Shown here: positions 47,655 to 59,068 of the stretch, piece after piece
Numbering within the stretch: position 1 is the first letter of the stretch
How the letters are laid out: every line of letters begins with the position of its first letter
Assembly: GCA_016081115.2 (NCBI GenBank)
Contig: CM071930.1
Span: forward strand, 41,825,335 to 41,889,334
DNA from: Rehmannia glutinosa
Lineage: Eukaryota; Streptophyta; Magnoliopsida; Lamiales; Orobanchaceae
Direction: 5' to 3'
DNA length: 64,000 bases
The notes under the pieces: model-generated
Database searches by the model: none
Told to the model about the DNA's origin: nothing
The model's input: only the letters and a program-made list of their open reading frames with translations
Program-made: the position numbers and the translations under genes

Positions 47655-48305
47655 ATGCCTATCGATAAAAGTTGGATACATATCAGAAACAGAAATTCAG
47701 ATGAATTCTGGAATGGGTTGAAAGGTTTCATAGAACACACGAAGAATTATACTAATTCTATAGGTCAAATCAGTTGTCCTTGCAAGGTGTTTGAATAGAA
47801 AGATGGAAATGCCAGAAACGGTATTTGCGCACGTCCATAGTTATGGATTTAATCCAGGATACAAAATATAGGCTTTCCATGTTGAAACTACTCGTGCTAC
47901 ACCATCATCACCAATTGTTACTGAATCGGCTGACGAGATAGCCGACATATTAAATGATGTTGCTGGTACGTATGAAGTTGATGACACACGCGGTGATACG
48001 CAAGATGATGCAGGGGATCTAAATGATTATGAATTTACGGATCTGTTATCCGAGCTACACGTTGAGCTATATCCGGGATGTACCAAGTATTCGTTCTTGA
48101 ACTTTTTGGTGAAATTGATGCACGTTAAAGTACTTCATAAGTGCACTAATGAGAGCATGGATGCTCGGATGAAGCTATTGAAGGATGCAATGTCTGATGA
48201 CAACATGTTGCCTACTTCACACTATGACTCGAAAAAACTATTAAGCAAATTGGGCTTAGGTTACGATATGTTCTTGCGCATAGGTACAATTATGTCGACC
48301 TTGTG
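47655..48305 (+). pseudogene. CACTA (En/Spm) TNP2-like N-terminus
   Basis: The ATG at 47655 opens a transposase-associated domain: PIDKSWIHIRNRNSDEFW, then ISCPCK at about 47770-47784. After a one-base frameshift the knuckle continues. A second block from about 47930 to the TGA at 48303 matches the TNP2 start: YPGCTKYSFLNFLVKLMHVK, NESMDARMKLLKDA, KKLLSKLGLGYDMF. A TAG interrupts it at about 47870. The main catalytic part of the transposase is missing. It is a broken remnant of an autonomous-type CACTA element. Confidence 0.78.
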
Positions 48306-48359
48306 ATTCATCAATGTTAGTCCTTGTTTTGCTTTGGATTACATACTTATTGTTTTGTT

Positions 48360-49000
48360 AAATATCGAATTAAATTTGGGCAGACCAACACAGAGACGCG
48401 TGAGCCCTTATCGCTGATTGAAAATTGAAAAAACATACATACGTGTGAGGGTGTTTGGGTGAATTCCGAAGCAGAGCAGACCTATGTAAGTATAAATAAA
48501 TACAATTAATATATATTGAGTAAGTTTAATTTTCAAATTATAAGTTATCTAATACTTATGATTTCCAAATCGTAGTACTTGTCTTGGAGAGAGATTTGCA
48601 CAGGCATCGATGTAGACCACTGAGCATGCATGTCGATGAGCATGCTATTATGCGAGAGATTATGCGGCAAAGAGAGGACACATGACGTATCGGGCCCAGA
48701 TCTTCCACGCAGACTTTAGCCGCCACCCAAGAAGAGTAGGAACATCAATCGCTGCGATTTTCGACGAGCAACAAAGTCTCGATTCAAGAGTCTGCGAGGA
48801 CAGTGCAGCCATGGCTGCGAGCCATGGTCAATTGGCGGATTTCGTTTTCGTATGAGAGAGAGCTTTACACGTTGCATTCGGACATATCTTGGCCAGTTTT
48901 TCCACTTCCGCCACCACCTGCTTCTAGTGCTCCATCATCATCCACTGCACATCCATCGGATGGGGAAGATCAAACCGAGGATTTGAGTGATAAGGCTTAG
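48360..49000 (+). pseudogene. CACTA second-gene (Ptta/En-Spm) remnant
   Basis: Fragments resemble the plant Ptta/En-Spm accessory transposase: a GVWVNSEAEQTY stretch at about 48450 and a Pro/Ser-rich acidic tail (PPPPASSAPSSS then DGEDQTEDLSDKA) ending at the TAG at about 49000. The middle (48570-48800) cannot be read in one frame. The juxtaposition with the TNP2-like start suggests an internal deletion of the element. The call rests on short motifs. Confidence 0.45.
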
Positions 49001-49184
49001 TTAGTTGATACGGTGTTCCATTTGATGTTTGGGTTTTGTTATTTATGTTTGGGTTGATTTTGTTATTTTGAATGCATTATGGTGTTGGTAAATATTGATG
49101 TTGTTAGGTAAATACAAGTTTAATAGGTAAATACAAGTTTAAAAATGGGATAATAAATTATCAGGGGGAAAAAAAGAAAAAAAG

Positions 49185-49600
49185 TTGCTTTAGCGACAAC
49201 AAAAGTCGTTGCTAATGTTTTACAGGTTATTTCTATCGACAAAGGTAGTCACAAATACTTTGTGTATCAGCGACAACATCTGGTTCTTTAGCTACAACTT
49301 ATGTCATTGGTAATATTTTATTTGCGTAAAAGTCGTCACAAATTCTTGAGCATTCGCGACAACACGCCGTCACCAATAATGGTGCCACGTCATGAGGCAA
49401 AAAATGCGATGGATAAATTATTTCTGACAATAAATTGTGGCAAATACATTTGCGACAATGGGTGTCGTCGCTAAAACATTATTGTGCTAATAAATTGTGG
49501 ATAAATTATTTGTGACAATACATTGTGGCAAATACTTTTGCGACGACATGTGGTCACAAAAAAATTATTTGCGGCGACATGAGATCTTTTGTCCCTAATT
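49185..49600. repeat. CACTA subterminal repeats
   Basis: GCGACAAC/GCGACGAC and GTCGTCGCTAA or GTCGTCACAAA motifs occur about a dozen times in both orientations (for example TTAGCGACAACAAAAGTCG). This is the usual subterminal structure of plant CACTA elements. The CACTA terminus itself is not visible at this end. Confidence 0.7.
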
Positions 49601-49834
49601 TATAAAAGAATTGATAGCCGAAAACTAGTTTCTAAATAATTGGTCGAAAAGCTCTTTTGCAATTCACTTGACCAAATATCCTTTGTTTAATGAAGTTGAC
49701 CGAAAACAATTTTAAAGTTGGAGATTAATGAAGCTTTTCCAGTTTGCTTCAAGAGTGGGCGAAAATTTGTTTTCTATTTCAAGAAAACTTTTTCAATCGC
49801 CTTAGAGGTGGCCGCAATCGCCTATTTGAATGGG
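49601..49834. other. CACTA edge / unassigned
   Basis: A short stretch after the CACTA subterminal repeats. A 64-codon open frame (49718-49912) runs across it but resembles no family. Confidence 0.35.
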
Positions 49835-50576
49835 GACGAAAAATTATCTTCTTCAATTGTTCAATTAGTTTCTCATTCTAACCCAGATTTTCTATCTAAT
49901 ATAGAATTATGAATTCTAGATAGACTCAAACTCAAATTGATAATTATCCAATATAATTATTAACTTAATATTATATTAATATCATAAATATCTTCTATTT
50001 AGTTTAATTCCCAATACAATTAAAATTGTAGAATATCATATACTACCGAAATTAACTAACATGAATATATTAACCCCAGCTTTTTTAAAAACTATTTTCC
50101 ATAAACTCTTAGGAACAAAAATATTATTTCTAACTCGTTTACTTCAGGAAGGCGAACCGGGACCATTGACCTATAATTATAAGATCCAATAAATCGAATA
50201 AATAATTAAACTCTTTAATTATTTAATGGACTTATTAACTCCGATATTACTCGATATAAATTTGGAATTGCATTCTTATTATTATAGAATATCTTACTCT
50301 AAGAATTTGAACAACGATTGATATAATCATATAACTATTGCATATAGATTAATCCTCCATAGACAATTCGTAATTGAAGCTAGGTAGTATCCGTGAAAAC
50401 CTCTTCAATTACTTTTTTATCCTCATTTACCATTAATTCACTAGCGAATGGTTAATTTATAGTCGATTACAAATTAGAGATATCAAACCATTCGGTTCCT
50501 GTGAATTAACAAATAAGAGAATCATTTTCTACTTCTCGCAAGAATGAATGAAATCCTCTTCTATGAATTTATATTT

Positions 50577-50778
50577 AGGTAATTGATTTTTTGCAACCTC
50601 GTACTATAAGGTCATTGTGGTTTTAGTACTGCACTATTTTTTTGTGAAAGTAGTACCTAAACTAAAGATTTTGTGGAAGTGCAACCTAATACACACCGGG
50701 GATGGAATATTCCACCGGAATCCACCACGTGACATGAACGCCTTTTTAAAGGTATTTTCGTCGATTTAGGTTGTCATC
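50577..50778 (+). repeat. Left terminal inverted repeat of the MULE
   Basis: Mirrors 57286-57491. It includes a CCACGTGACATG segment and the sequence GTGAAAGTAGTACCTAAACT, both present in reverse at the other end. Confidence 0.85.
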
Positions 50779-50914
50779 ATCATTTATAAATGGACAAATA
50801 TATCCTATCCATCCTCGCCTCTTCAAAATTAGAATAAATTTTCCTCCAATTTCTTCCTCTCTTTGTCAATTTTGTGCCCTAAGAGCAATGTGGAAGTAAA
50901 CCTCTAAAGTTATC

Positions 50915-51402
50915 ATGGATGTATTTTACAACCGTGGTAGAAATGCAACAATGAAGACCTCGTGGACTGACCTTAACCCCGTAAGGAGGTACATGGCATG
51001 TCAGAAATTCAAGGTATGTTATTTAATTTATAAACCCTAGTTTCGCTTTTGCTCGATTTCTTAGAATTTTTCGTAGTAATTTACTATGTAGTTGAAAATT
51101 TGATATTGGTATCCATTTTATTTGTAATTCAACCTAATTTTTATGGAATCCAGGTTGAAAACTTTTCTAGAATTTGTAGGAAATTGGAGGGTGCACCTTC
51201 TTCAACTCGGATCGACTCCCCTGTGCGGCACGACCCGACAAATTATCCCCAGACTACTGAATAAGATTAACAAACTTGAAGACTAAGTGAAAGAATTTGA
51301 CAAACTTGAAGGCAAAATGAAGAGAAAGAGAAACAATGAGATTTGGTTGTGGATGGGTCTGTTTTTTTTCTTGGATTGTGGTCTATCTTATGATGTAATG
51401 TA
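50915..51402 (+). pseudogene. GRF-type zinc finger protein carried by the MULE
   Basis: Exon 1 (50915-51013, ATG, donor GTATGT) reads YNRGRNATMKTSWTDLNPVR then RYMACQKFK, the first half of the GRF zinc finger. The first two cysteines (normally CxCG) are replaced by Tyr and Arg. Exon 2 begins after TTGTAG at 51180 with EIGGCTFFN. After a frameshift it continues LCGTTRQIIPRLLNKINKLE, then a coiled-coil-like stretch with an in-frame TAA and a hydrophobic C-terminal segment (WLWMGLFFFLDCG) like the membrane anchor of plant GRF proteins. Lesions make it inactive in this copy. Its position inside the inverted repeats shows that it travels with the element. Its biochemical role is unknown. Confidence 0.72.
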
Positions 51403-52490
51403 ATTGTATTGTGTAGGAGTTTGTATGTAACCTTTTTAAGTATTATCTTGTAGTAGATAGGATATGCCAAATTCATGTTTTCAAGTATGTGATGAATTTG
51501 GACATACACCTGTATTGGAATGTGTTGGATGTAATCTTTCAAGTATTGTATTGCAATTTATTGCATTTTATGTTAAGAATTTGCAGTACATTCTGTTCAA
51601 AATATGTTCAAAATAATTTGCACAAGTATGTTCAAAATAATCATTTGCACAAGTAAAAATAACCATTTGTACAAGTATGTTCAAAATAACCATTTCATAA
51701 TGATGTATAGAAATATAACCATATGTACAAATGACCATCTAATCCAAGTTTCAATCAAATTCACCATCTAATCCAAAAGAGATGACCATCACAATCCGAT
51801 CCAAGTTGCAAAAAAAAGATGACCATCACAAATCAAAATGTGTATCCAAATAAGATGACCATCACAATTCTACATCCAATTAAACATCCAAAAAAAGAGG
51901 ACAGGCCTCATAACAACCTAACAAGCATCACAACTTCTACATTTAGTCACCCAATACTAACATAATATGATCCTAAAATTAGTGCCTCCTCCTCTGTGCT
52001 AATTGTTTTCTTGTTGGATGACTGCCTTTGGATGATAAAAATTTCACATCTTCAGTGGTGGCATTCCTTCTAGGTGGTCTCCAGGCAACTTGGTTGGAGC
52101 AGGGAGCTTGGTAAGCTTTGTTTTTTTTTAGGTTTTTGTGGCACTTCAAGTGTGGATGATTGTTGAGTTCCAAGATTTCATTCTTGCTTACTTGTATCAA
52201 ATATTTGAGAGTTCATTCAAGTTACACAATTAAATTGAACTTTGACAAAATTAAAAATGTTTTGTACCTTTAGTTTTCTCTTCACTGCTTGATTTGAATT
52301 GTTTCTGCATTACTTTTTCGCCTTTGTCTTTCACCGTAGTACCTTTGTAGAAACTAACCTCATAGTTGTGCCCTATACAAAAAAAAAAAGATTAACAAAT
52401 GTCAAAAAGTGCAACAGGTGTGATTGAAAAAATTGCAGGCTTGTATGATATAAAAAAGGTTACCTTTTTAGCAGGTGATTGTTTTTCTTG
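51403..52490. other. MULE interior, possible C-terminal part of the minus-strand gene
   Basis: Mostly AT-rich with repeated AAATAACCATTTG(T/C)ACAAGT and GATGACCATCACAA units (51600-51900). On the minus strand at 51979-52200 a basic segment ends SSKGSHPTRKQLAQRRRH-stop, which could be the last exon of the gene at 52500-56876; no family recognised. Confidence 0.4.
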
Positions 52491-52499
52491 ATTTGCAGA

Positions 52500-55400
52500 G
52501 AGTATATCCAACTCTGGTCTTGAAGAAGAAGCATCTTTATTCTTAGGGCAACATCTAGCATTGTGATTTGGGCAATGCTAATTTAGGGTGATCAACATTA
52601 TGCCTAATTGGATTCATGCTAACCCTTTTGTGTCCACCTTTGGGCAATTGATTGCTAGACACTTTACCTTTTACATCATTCATGTGCATATCTCCCCCCC
52701 ACTTTACATCATTGTCTATGTTGCTATCAAACAACAAGTCATCTTCATCAGAAACTTCATTGCCACTGTCTGCAAATCCCTATCCTAATGAAGAATCAGA
52801 CCTAATTGACTGATCTGCATCACTATCACTTAGTTCAGTGTCTCTGTGCACGCTAGAACTATCCACATTATCATCCCTTCCCCCATTATGCCTCACTACC
52901 CACATCATCATCCCTTCCCACATTATCATCCTCACTTCCCACATATTCACCCTCACTTCCCACATTATCATCCCCACTATCTCCAAAATCCCCCAAGAAA
53001 TTCAAAGGCTCATCAATATCAGGAAGGTTTTCAGTAATGATGGATTGTGTTTGGTGTATGAGTTTCATAGTATTTCTTTTATCAAGTGCAACAAGTTCAA
53101 TATATTTTTCATGTTCAACAAAAATCCCAACCATCCTATTTTCATCAATGAACATCAACAAATTCAACACATCCAAATCAGTTTCCAATGCCATCAAATC
53201 ATTACAATCATGTATCCCACCTTTACTACAACTATTAAGAAACACGTGCGTCGCACGTGATCCACATGACTTTACTAAAATAATTTTATTATTTAATAAT
53301 ATTATTGATTAATATTAAAATATTAAAAAGTGAAATAAATATTAATTAAATTTAAATATTACATAGTATTTAATATATATTTTGCTTTACTTTAATTATA
53401 GATCGATATGAATTGTTAAATAACCATTTTAAAGAACTCAATCGCACAAAAATTCTACAATTAGTATAACAATGAAATAAGTTTTATATTAGCTTACAAT
53501 CACATTCATCAGTCTTTATTTCATTGTTATGGCTTGAAAAGTCTTTTCTCTTACATAATTTTCGAATTCTTTTAGTATTGGATGCATTGTACATAATCAG
53601 ACAAATAATTTAGCTTATAAATCATAAGCTAATGATTAGTAAATCACATGCAAGTTATCGCATGAATAAAAAATAATTAATCAAATATTATATCAAAATC
53701 CATCATAATATCATCATTTTATTTGTTATTGTTATTCAATTAAAATAAAATAAAATAAAGGTTAGTCAAATTCTTATACTTCATGTGCTTACTTCTTTTA
53801 TTCTATCTCAGTTCTTTGATTAAAGAAATGTAAAAAAAATTATAATATATATATGTAAAATAATTCATATATTATTTTAATTCTAGTAACAAAGTCAATA
53901 ATTTATCATTAACACTTAAACTTAAAGTTTGTAGTCCTCTTTTCAAGTGTCTTAAAAATAATAAACATAAACCTATATAAAAATAATAATCCATTATTTC
54001 CATTGAGAGTCCGGTATTAAATAAAACTATGAAAAAGTGAAAAGTAAAAATCTGAGTTTTGAAACTCTATTCAATTGCATACAAAATATCTTTATTTAAT
54101 AAATAATATAACCAAAGACAACCTTATGAAAGAAAAAATAAGTTAACAATTTTCACGTGCCAATCTTCAATAATTAAATATAATACTAATTAACTTTTAT
54201 GTTTGAATTTCTTTTTGCATTCACTTATGTTTATAAAAGTTATATATAATAAACTAAAAACTAATCTATACTTATTTTAAGAGACTGTATATTTAAAATT
54301 GATCTCATTTAATCTCATTTACAAAATCATATTATTTGTTGTAAAATATAATTATCAATCCATTTTTAGTGCCTTTATTGAGAAAACGGTATATAGTACT
54401 TTAAACTTTATTTTAAATTTTAATTGAATTTTTGATCAAATAAGAAAATATAGTTGCCAAAAATTTAGATATCAAGTGTTAAAAATCCCCTTAACTATTC
54501 TCCTCCGCCTCCTTATGCCCCGAATGATTCATATTACTAGACACTAAACATCGTTTCACTCCAATTTATTATTATATATAGTTTAACACAATAAATTTGA
54601 TACATAAATATTATTTTGAATATTTTGATTGTTATATTGGTAACTAAATTAACATGTAATTTAAGAAATATTAACTTTTGACATAAATATCAAACTATTT
54701 CATATTAAATAAGTTTAGTTTATTTATTTATTTTTTTACGATTTCATATACATACAATGACTTTCCATTTCTGATTCTTGTTTTCAAGTTTTTCATAATA
54801 TTTGATTTAAATTAGAATAATTTGTACCCAATTTTATAATAATTGTCTATGTGCTTCAATATTTATAAGTCATAAAGGTGTGTTTTTAAAATAAACTGAG
54901 ATTTATTGAAAATATTCATATTATACATATTATATGAAAGCCATTTAATTTTTCTTTAGAATTCCCAGCTATGACCCACATATTTTTTTTTAATTCTTTA
55001 CTTTTGTTCTTTCAAATCTTTATAATATTTTTCATTTGGTTTAATCCTAAACTATCTATATATGTGAGATTAACCCCCAAAATTATTTAGATCAATCTCA
55101 ACTCATTAATGTCAAGTATAACCATTTATTGTTCAATATTTTTTATTCTTAGTTTTCACTCTTATTTGTTGTAATTATTTAATTTACTTAACTTTTATGA
55201 ATGTTATGTTAGTATTTGAACTAATATATAATTTGCAATATATAATTACTTTCTCAGCAGTAAAACTGTTACATATTAAATGAATTTATTTTTTTTTTCC
55301 TTTTGCATAGCAGATATGATCTTTTAGACTGATCCAATTTTAGCTCATATTTCACTCTTTCACACCATTTTATTAAAATTTAATTATTTTGGTATATATT

Positions 55401-56876
55401 TTTATTATAAATATGTATTATATTGATAATTTAAACTTATAATTTCTATGGGTGTAATTTTCAAACGACATTAAAGTTTTATCACAAATATCAATTTAAT
55501 ACATATGGATTTTTTTATTAAGTTTGTCTTCTTTGTTTTTTTATAAATTCATATATACAACTTTTAACACTTTTCTGCAGTTGTTCTTAACATCTATAGG
55601 ATATAAAATAATCGAAAGATTGAAATCATAATATATTAAAAAATAATAAATTAGAAACTAAAACTTTTAATGTTATATATAGAAAATTAAGTAAAATTCA
55701 TATTAATACATTTAGTTAAAATTTAAAAGGTAACTTTACAAAATTGGTTTGGTTCTTGTTCGCTTTTTTATCATATTAATCTTATTCCTTTTAGTTTTTA
55801 TTTTTTATTTTACTGATTTGACTAATTAAAATAAAATATATATGAAATTGCAATAAAAATAAACTATAAAACTTTCTTGTTTTCAATATTATTTCTTTAA
55901 CAACCATCAATAAATTAATTTTTAAATTTCATATTACTAATTGAGGGAGAATTTTTCGACCATAAAGGAATTATGTATTTTCTTTACTTCTTATTTAGCA
56001 TCAAAACCACTTAAATTATTTTTTATTTTATTTTTTCTTATCGTGTATATTGTAATTTGATTTTTTTCTTATATACTATATTAGACATATTTAACTATTG
56101 AGAAAAGTTAAAATAATATAAGAAATATACCATTTTACATCATACTAAAATTTAAATAGTTAAAACTTTCTTCTATAACGACTTCTGTATATGTTTAAAA
56201 CATATAGTTGAAGATTTTGAAACCTAGTTTAAATTTGAAATTGATTTTATAAGAAATTTAAAGTATTCTTAGTGTTATGATTAAAAAAATAAATTTTCAG
56301 ATTCTGAAATCTCTTTTGGCTATAATGAACATCTCTCATAAAATTATACAAAAAGGATTAAATAAATAACAAAACTATAGAAAAACATAAATTCTTAATT
56401 TTTAATGTTAAAATTTTATCATGTGAAGTCCTTATATATGCTTATGACATATGGTTAGAAAGCTCTCGAAATCTAGTTTAATAGGAAGTTAATATTATTT
56501 GAAAATTCAGTTATAGCTGAAACAATAAATACTTTTAAAATGTAGAATATAAAAGGTCACATCGTCTTATAATTGAACAAATAGAAGCTAAATAAATATC
56601 AAAATACTAAGTTGTCCTAAAATTTACTATGTTTAAAGGATATTTTTGTCCAATCAAAAATTGCAAGAAACATTCACACTTTTAAGATAGTATAGATAGA
56701 TATAGATAGATATAGATGAAAACATTTAATTTCATGCAACCTAACTCATTACCCATAGTAATCAGTTCAAGCATTGACAATTCATCAGGGTCACAAAAAT
56801 TAATGCGACTTACCGTCATTTTTCTCACCCACATAATATGTTGACCCATTATGCCCGAACTCCCCGCACGATGCAA
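52500..56876 (-). pseudogene. MULE transposase N-terminal (PB1-like) gene, split by a Helitron
   Basis: Minus-strand exon sequence at 56876-56730 shows GEFGHNGSTYYVGEKND and, after a frame change, CDPDELSMLELI then ELGCMKLNVF. This is the beta-rich N-terminal region seen in plant MULE proteins. The reading resumes beyond the Helitron at 53230 (LETDLDVLNLLMFIDENRMV, GIFVEHEKYIEL) and runs into a Gly/Asp/Glu-rich repeat tail (GSEDDNVGRDDDVGSE) and further to about 52500. The catalytic transposase core is absent. The Helitron cuts the coding sequence between these two parts. It converges with the GRF gene. Family inference rests on motif pattern. Confidence 0.6.
53232..56696 (-). mobile_element. 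Nonautonomous Helitron inside the MULE gene
   Basis: On the minus strand the 5' end reads TCTATACTATCTTAAAAGTG (56696 down), the typical plant Helitron start. The 3' end has the palindrome CACGTGCGACGCACGTG (53259-53243, 8-bp stem) seven bases before the terminal ATAG. The host bases are A before the 5' end and T after the 3' end, as Helitrons require. The last tetranucleotide is ATAG rather than CTAG/CTRR, a single substitution. The interior (about 3.4 kb) is extremely AT-rich and has no Rep-helicase or captured gene that I can recognise. Confidence 0.85.
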
Positions 56877-57285
56877 TCTTATAGTTCGAGTTCAGAGTTT
56901 GACCCTAATAAAATGAAGAAGCATACAAAAAAAAAATCAGTGTCTTCATCAAACCACAAATCCAATAAATGTTAAGTTTTTTAAAGAGTTTTTTGCACCC
57001 CAAGCATCCAATTTTTCAAGAAATTCATTAAAAAATTACCGTAATCAGGGCACATCCTCCCAACGGGAACATCGTGGTTTTTGGGGTCTCTAATTGCCCA
57101 CCCCATTGTGTCTCTTACTTCAATCCTTGCTGCAATATTTTTTCCAGGTTTCCAAGCTTCGAGATTTTCACAGGTTCGAGATAATTTTGATTTGTTTAAG
57201 TTCAGGGCTTGCAATTTGGGAACACTAAACACATATTTGGGGATTTGTGAATTCTCGTGCAAGTCACGTGATTCTTTGGGCGGGA

Positions 57286-57491
57286 GATGACAACCTAAAC
57301 TGAGGAAAATACCATTAAAAAGGGGGCGTACATGTCACGTGATGGAATCCTAGTGATATTCCATCGTCGATGTGTATTAGGTTGCACTTACACAAAATCG
57401 TTTAGTTTAGGTACTACTTTCACAAAAACAAATAGTGCAGGTATTGAAACCGCAATGAGCCTATAGTACAAAGTTGCAAAAATCAATTCCC
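57286..57491 (-). repeat. Right terminal inverted repeat of the MULE
   Basis: Reverse-complement partner of 50577-50778. A minus-strand open frame (56981-57262) begins just inside it and could be a 5' exon of the split gene, but it matches no domain I know. Confidence 0.85.
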
Positions 57492-58230
57492 TTTGTATTC
57501 CCATCTATTTGATTCAATCAGAATCTAAAATGCAAGTGTTGGAAATATCATAAGACAAACTTACATGAGCAAATTAAGAATCACATAAAAATAAATAGGA
57601 GTACAATCACTTAGATATATGATCATCTTGTGATTTAATTTTATTTTCTATTTCTACAACGGAATTGTATGAAAAATTCAAATTAAATCGGTCAGAGTCA
57701 TATATGATCAAATCATATATAAATTCCCCCACCAAGATGTCTCCTCATCAACGTTCTGGATAATTACGACCACATTCAAAATATTTTGGGTTGCATTTAA
57801 GTATTTTTAATTAAAGATCTCATACTCTAATTAATTTTATCACAGACTTAATTTTAGTTTATTACATATAAACTTAATTATCTTGTATATAACACTTATA
57901 TACTACGATTGCGGTTACATTAAATAAATTAGGGATTTCATGATGTTCAAGAAAATGCGTACAATAAGAATAAGTGTTCGAAAATAAATATCGCATTTAT
58001 TAATAATTAAAAAATAATTCTCAATTGCTTTAAGTACACTATTCCTAACAGAATGAGGTGATTTAGATGTAGATGAGGTGATTTAAGGCCAAAAATTATC
58101 CCTTAATGACGAGCGACAAGAAAAAGAAGCAGAAAAAACAACTGAAGTTATTCACACCATATCAATATAAAAACACATGCGGTAATTAAAATTTACTTTA
58201 AAATAGAGCTAGTATGCCAAATTATTTAAT

Positions 58231-58836
58231 CTAAGTTGCAGTTGCTAGAAGAGGAATATTTTTGCGGACTGTAACCCCACTGCGTTCAGCCATGTCCAAA
58301 TCTTTCCCTTCTACTCCATCAGGCAATTCCCAATTAAACTTGTGCACAAGATTTGCTATCACAAACTCAATAGCAGCATTCGAAAATGCAATCCCGGGAC
58401 AACTTCTCCTCCCAGCCCCAAATGGAATCAACTCAAAATCCGGACCATTGAAATCTATCGAAGAGTTCAAGAATCAGTGAGGCTCAAACTTTTCTCGGTT
58501 TATCCCAAGACAATGGTCCCCGCCTATAGCCCAAACATTAGTGATCACCAGTGTTCCTGCTGAAACATCATATCCCTTTATTTTCACATCCTTAGCTGTT
58601 ATTTTGGGTACTAATAACGGGATTGGTGGGTGACACCGAAGAGTTTCCTTGATCACGGCTTTTAAATACGCATTTTTCTAAGTCATCATCTCATTATGTC
58701 ATTTTTGTCTTTGATGATTTCTCTTACTTCATTTTGTAATATTTCCATGATCGTAGGATGTCGTAAAAGTTCCGCCATCGCCCATTCTATGGTCAGGGAA
58801 GTTGTTTCAACCCCAAATGAAAATATATCCTATAGA
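58231..58836 (-). pseudogene. Cytochrome P450 (CYP71-like) last exon
   Basis: On the minus strand an acceptor-like ATAG at about 58836 is followed by DIFSFGVETTSLT, the I-helix oxygen-binding region, then EWAMAELLRHPTIM. After small indels near 58680 comes an IKETLRCHPPIPLLVP K-helix (ExxR) stretch. Next is FEPH-stop-FLNSS, with TGA replacing a sense codon, then the haem-binding loop FGAGRRSCPGIAF (Cys ligand present). The usual C-terminus ends at the TAG at 58231. Exon 1 (N-terminal membrane anchor and helices A-H) is missing in this window. It is a broken remnant of a plant A-type P450; substrate cannot be inferred. Confidence 0.88.
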
Positions 58837-59020
58837 ACGAATAACATGCAACAAGATTAAACAAGGATGTTGATTTTGTCGTGAAATTGAAAGTTAGTAA
58901 TAAAAAATTATCAAATTTTTTATTTTAGCTTTATGCGAAGATTCAAGAATCGAAATAAACAGCTTAATGTCATTCTACAATACTGTGATTTACCACAAAA
59001 CATAGAAGTTACTTGTTGAT

Positions 59021-59027
<7 letters not shown>

Positions 59028-59052
<25 letters not shown>
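59028..59052. repeat. (TA)n microsatellite
   Basis: A TA dinucleotide run shortly left of the solo LTR; it does not border a recognised element end. Confidence 0.85.
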
Positions 59053-59058
<6 letters not shown>

Positions 59059-59068
59059 CATATACTAC

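Larger units (their letters stand above)
50577..57491. mobile_element. MULE with ~205 bp terminal inverted repeats
   Basis: The left repeat (50577-50778) and right repeat (57286-57491) are inverted copies, starting AGGTAATTGATTTTTTGC and AGGGAATTGATTTTTGC respectively. Flanks TTTATATTT (50568-50576) and TTTGTATTC (57492-57500) form a 9-bp duplication with two mismatches, fitting Mutator-type insertion. The 6.9 kb interior contains a plus-strand GRF zinc-finger gene, a minus-strand MULE N-terminal-type gene and a nested Helitron. No DDE transposase domain is visible, so it is probably nonautonomous. Confidence 0.78.
49835..58050 (-). mobile_element. Old Copia-type LTR split by a MULE
   Basis: The two halves, 49835-50576 and 57492-58050, read continuously across the MULE. 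On the minus strand the LTR starts TGTTAGGAATAGTGTACTTA at 58050. The flanks GAATG (58051-58055 and 49828-49832) would be a 5-bp target duplication, but the inner end there is CCC, not CA, so the left edge is provisional. No internal retrotransposon domains lie next to it, so it is a probable solo LTR of about 1.3 kb. Confidence 0.5.

Noticed and set aside
49718..49912. 64-codon frame that could be a small gene
   Set aside because: It crosses from CACTA edge sequence into the old LTR and has no family resemblance.
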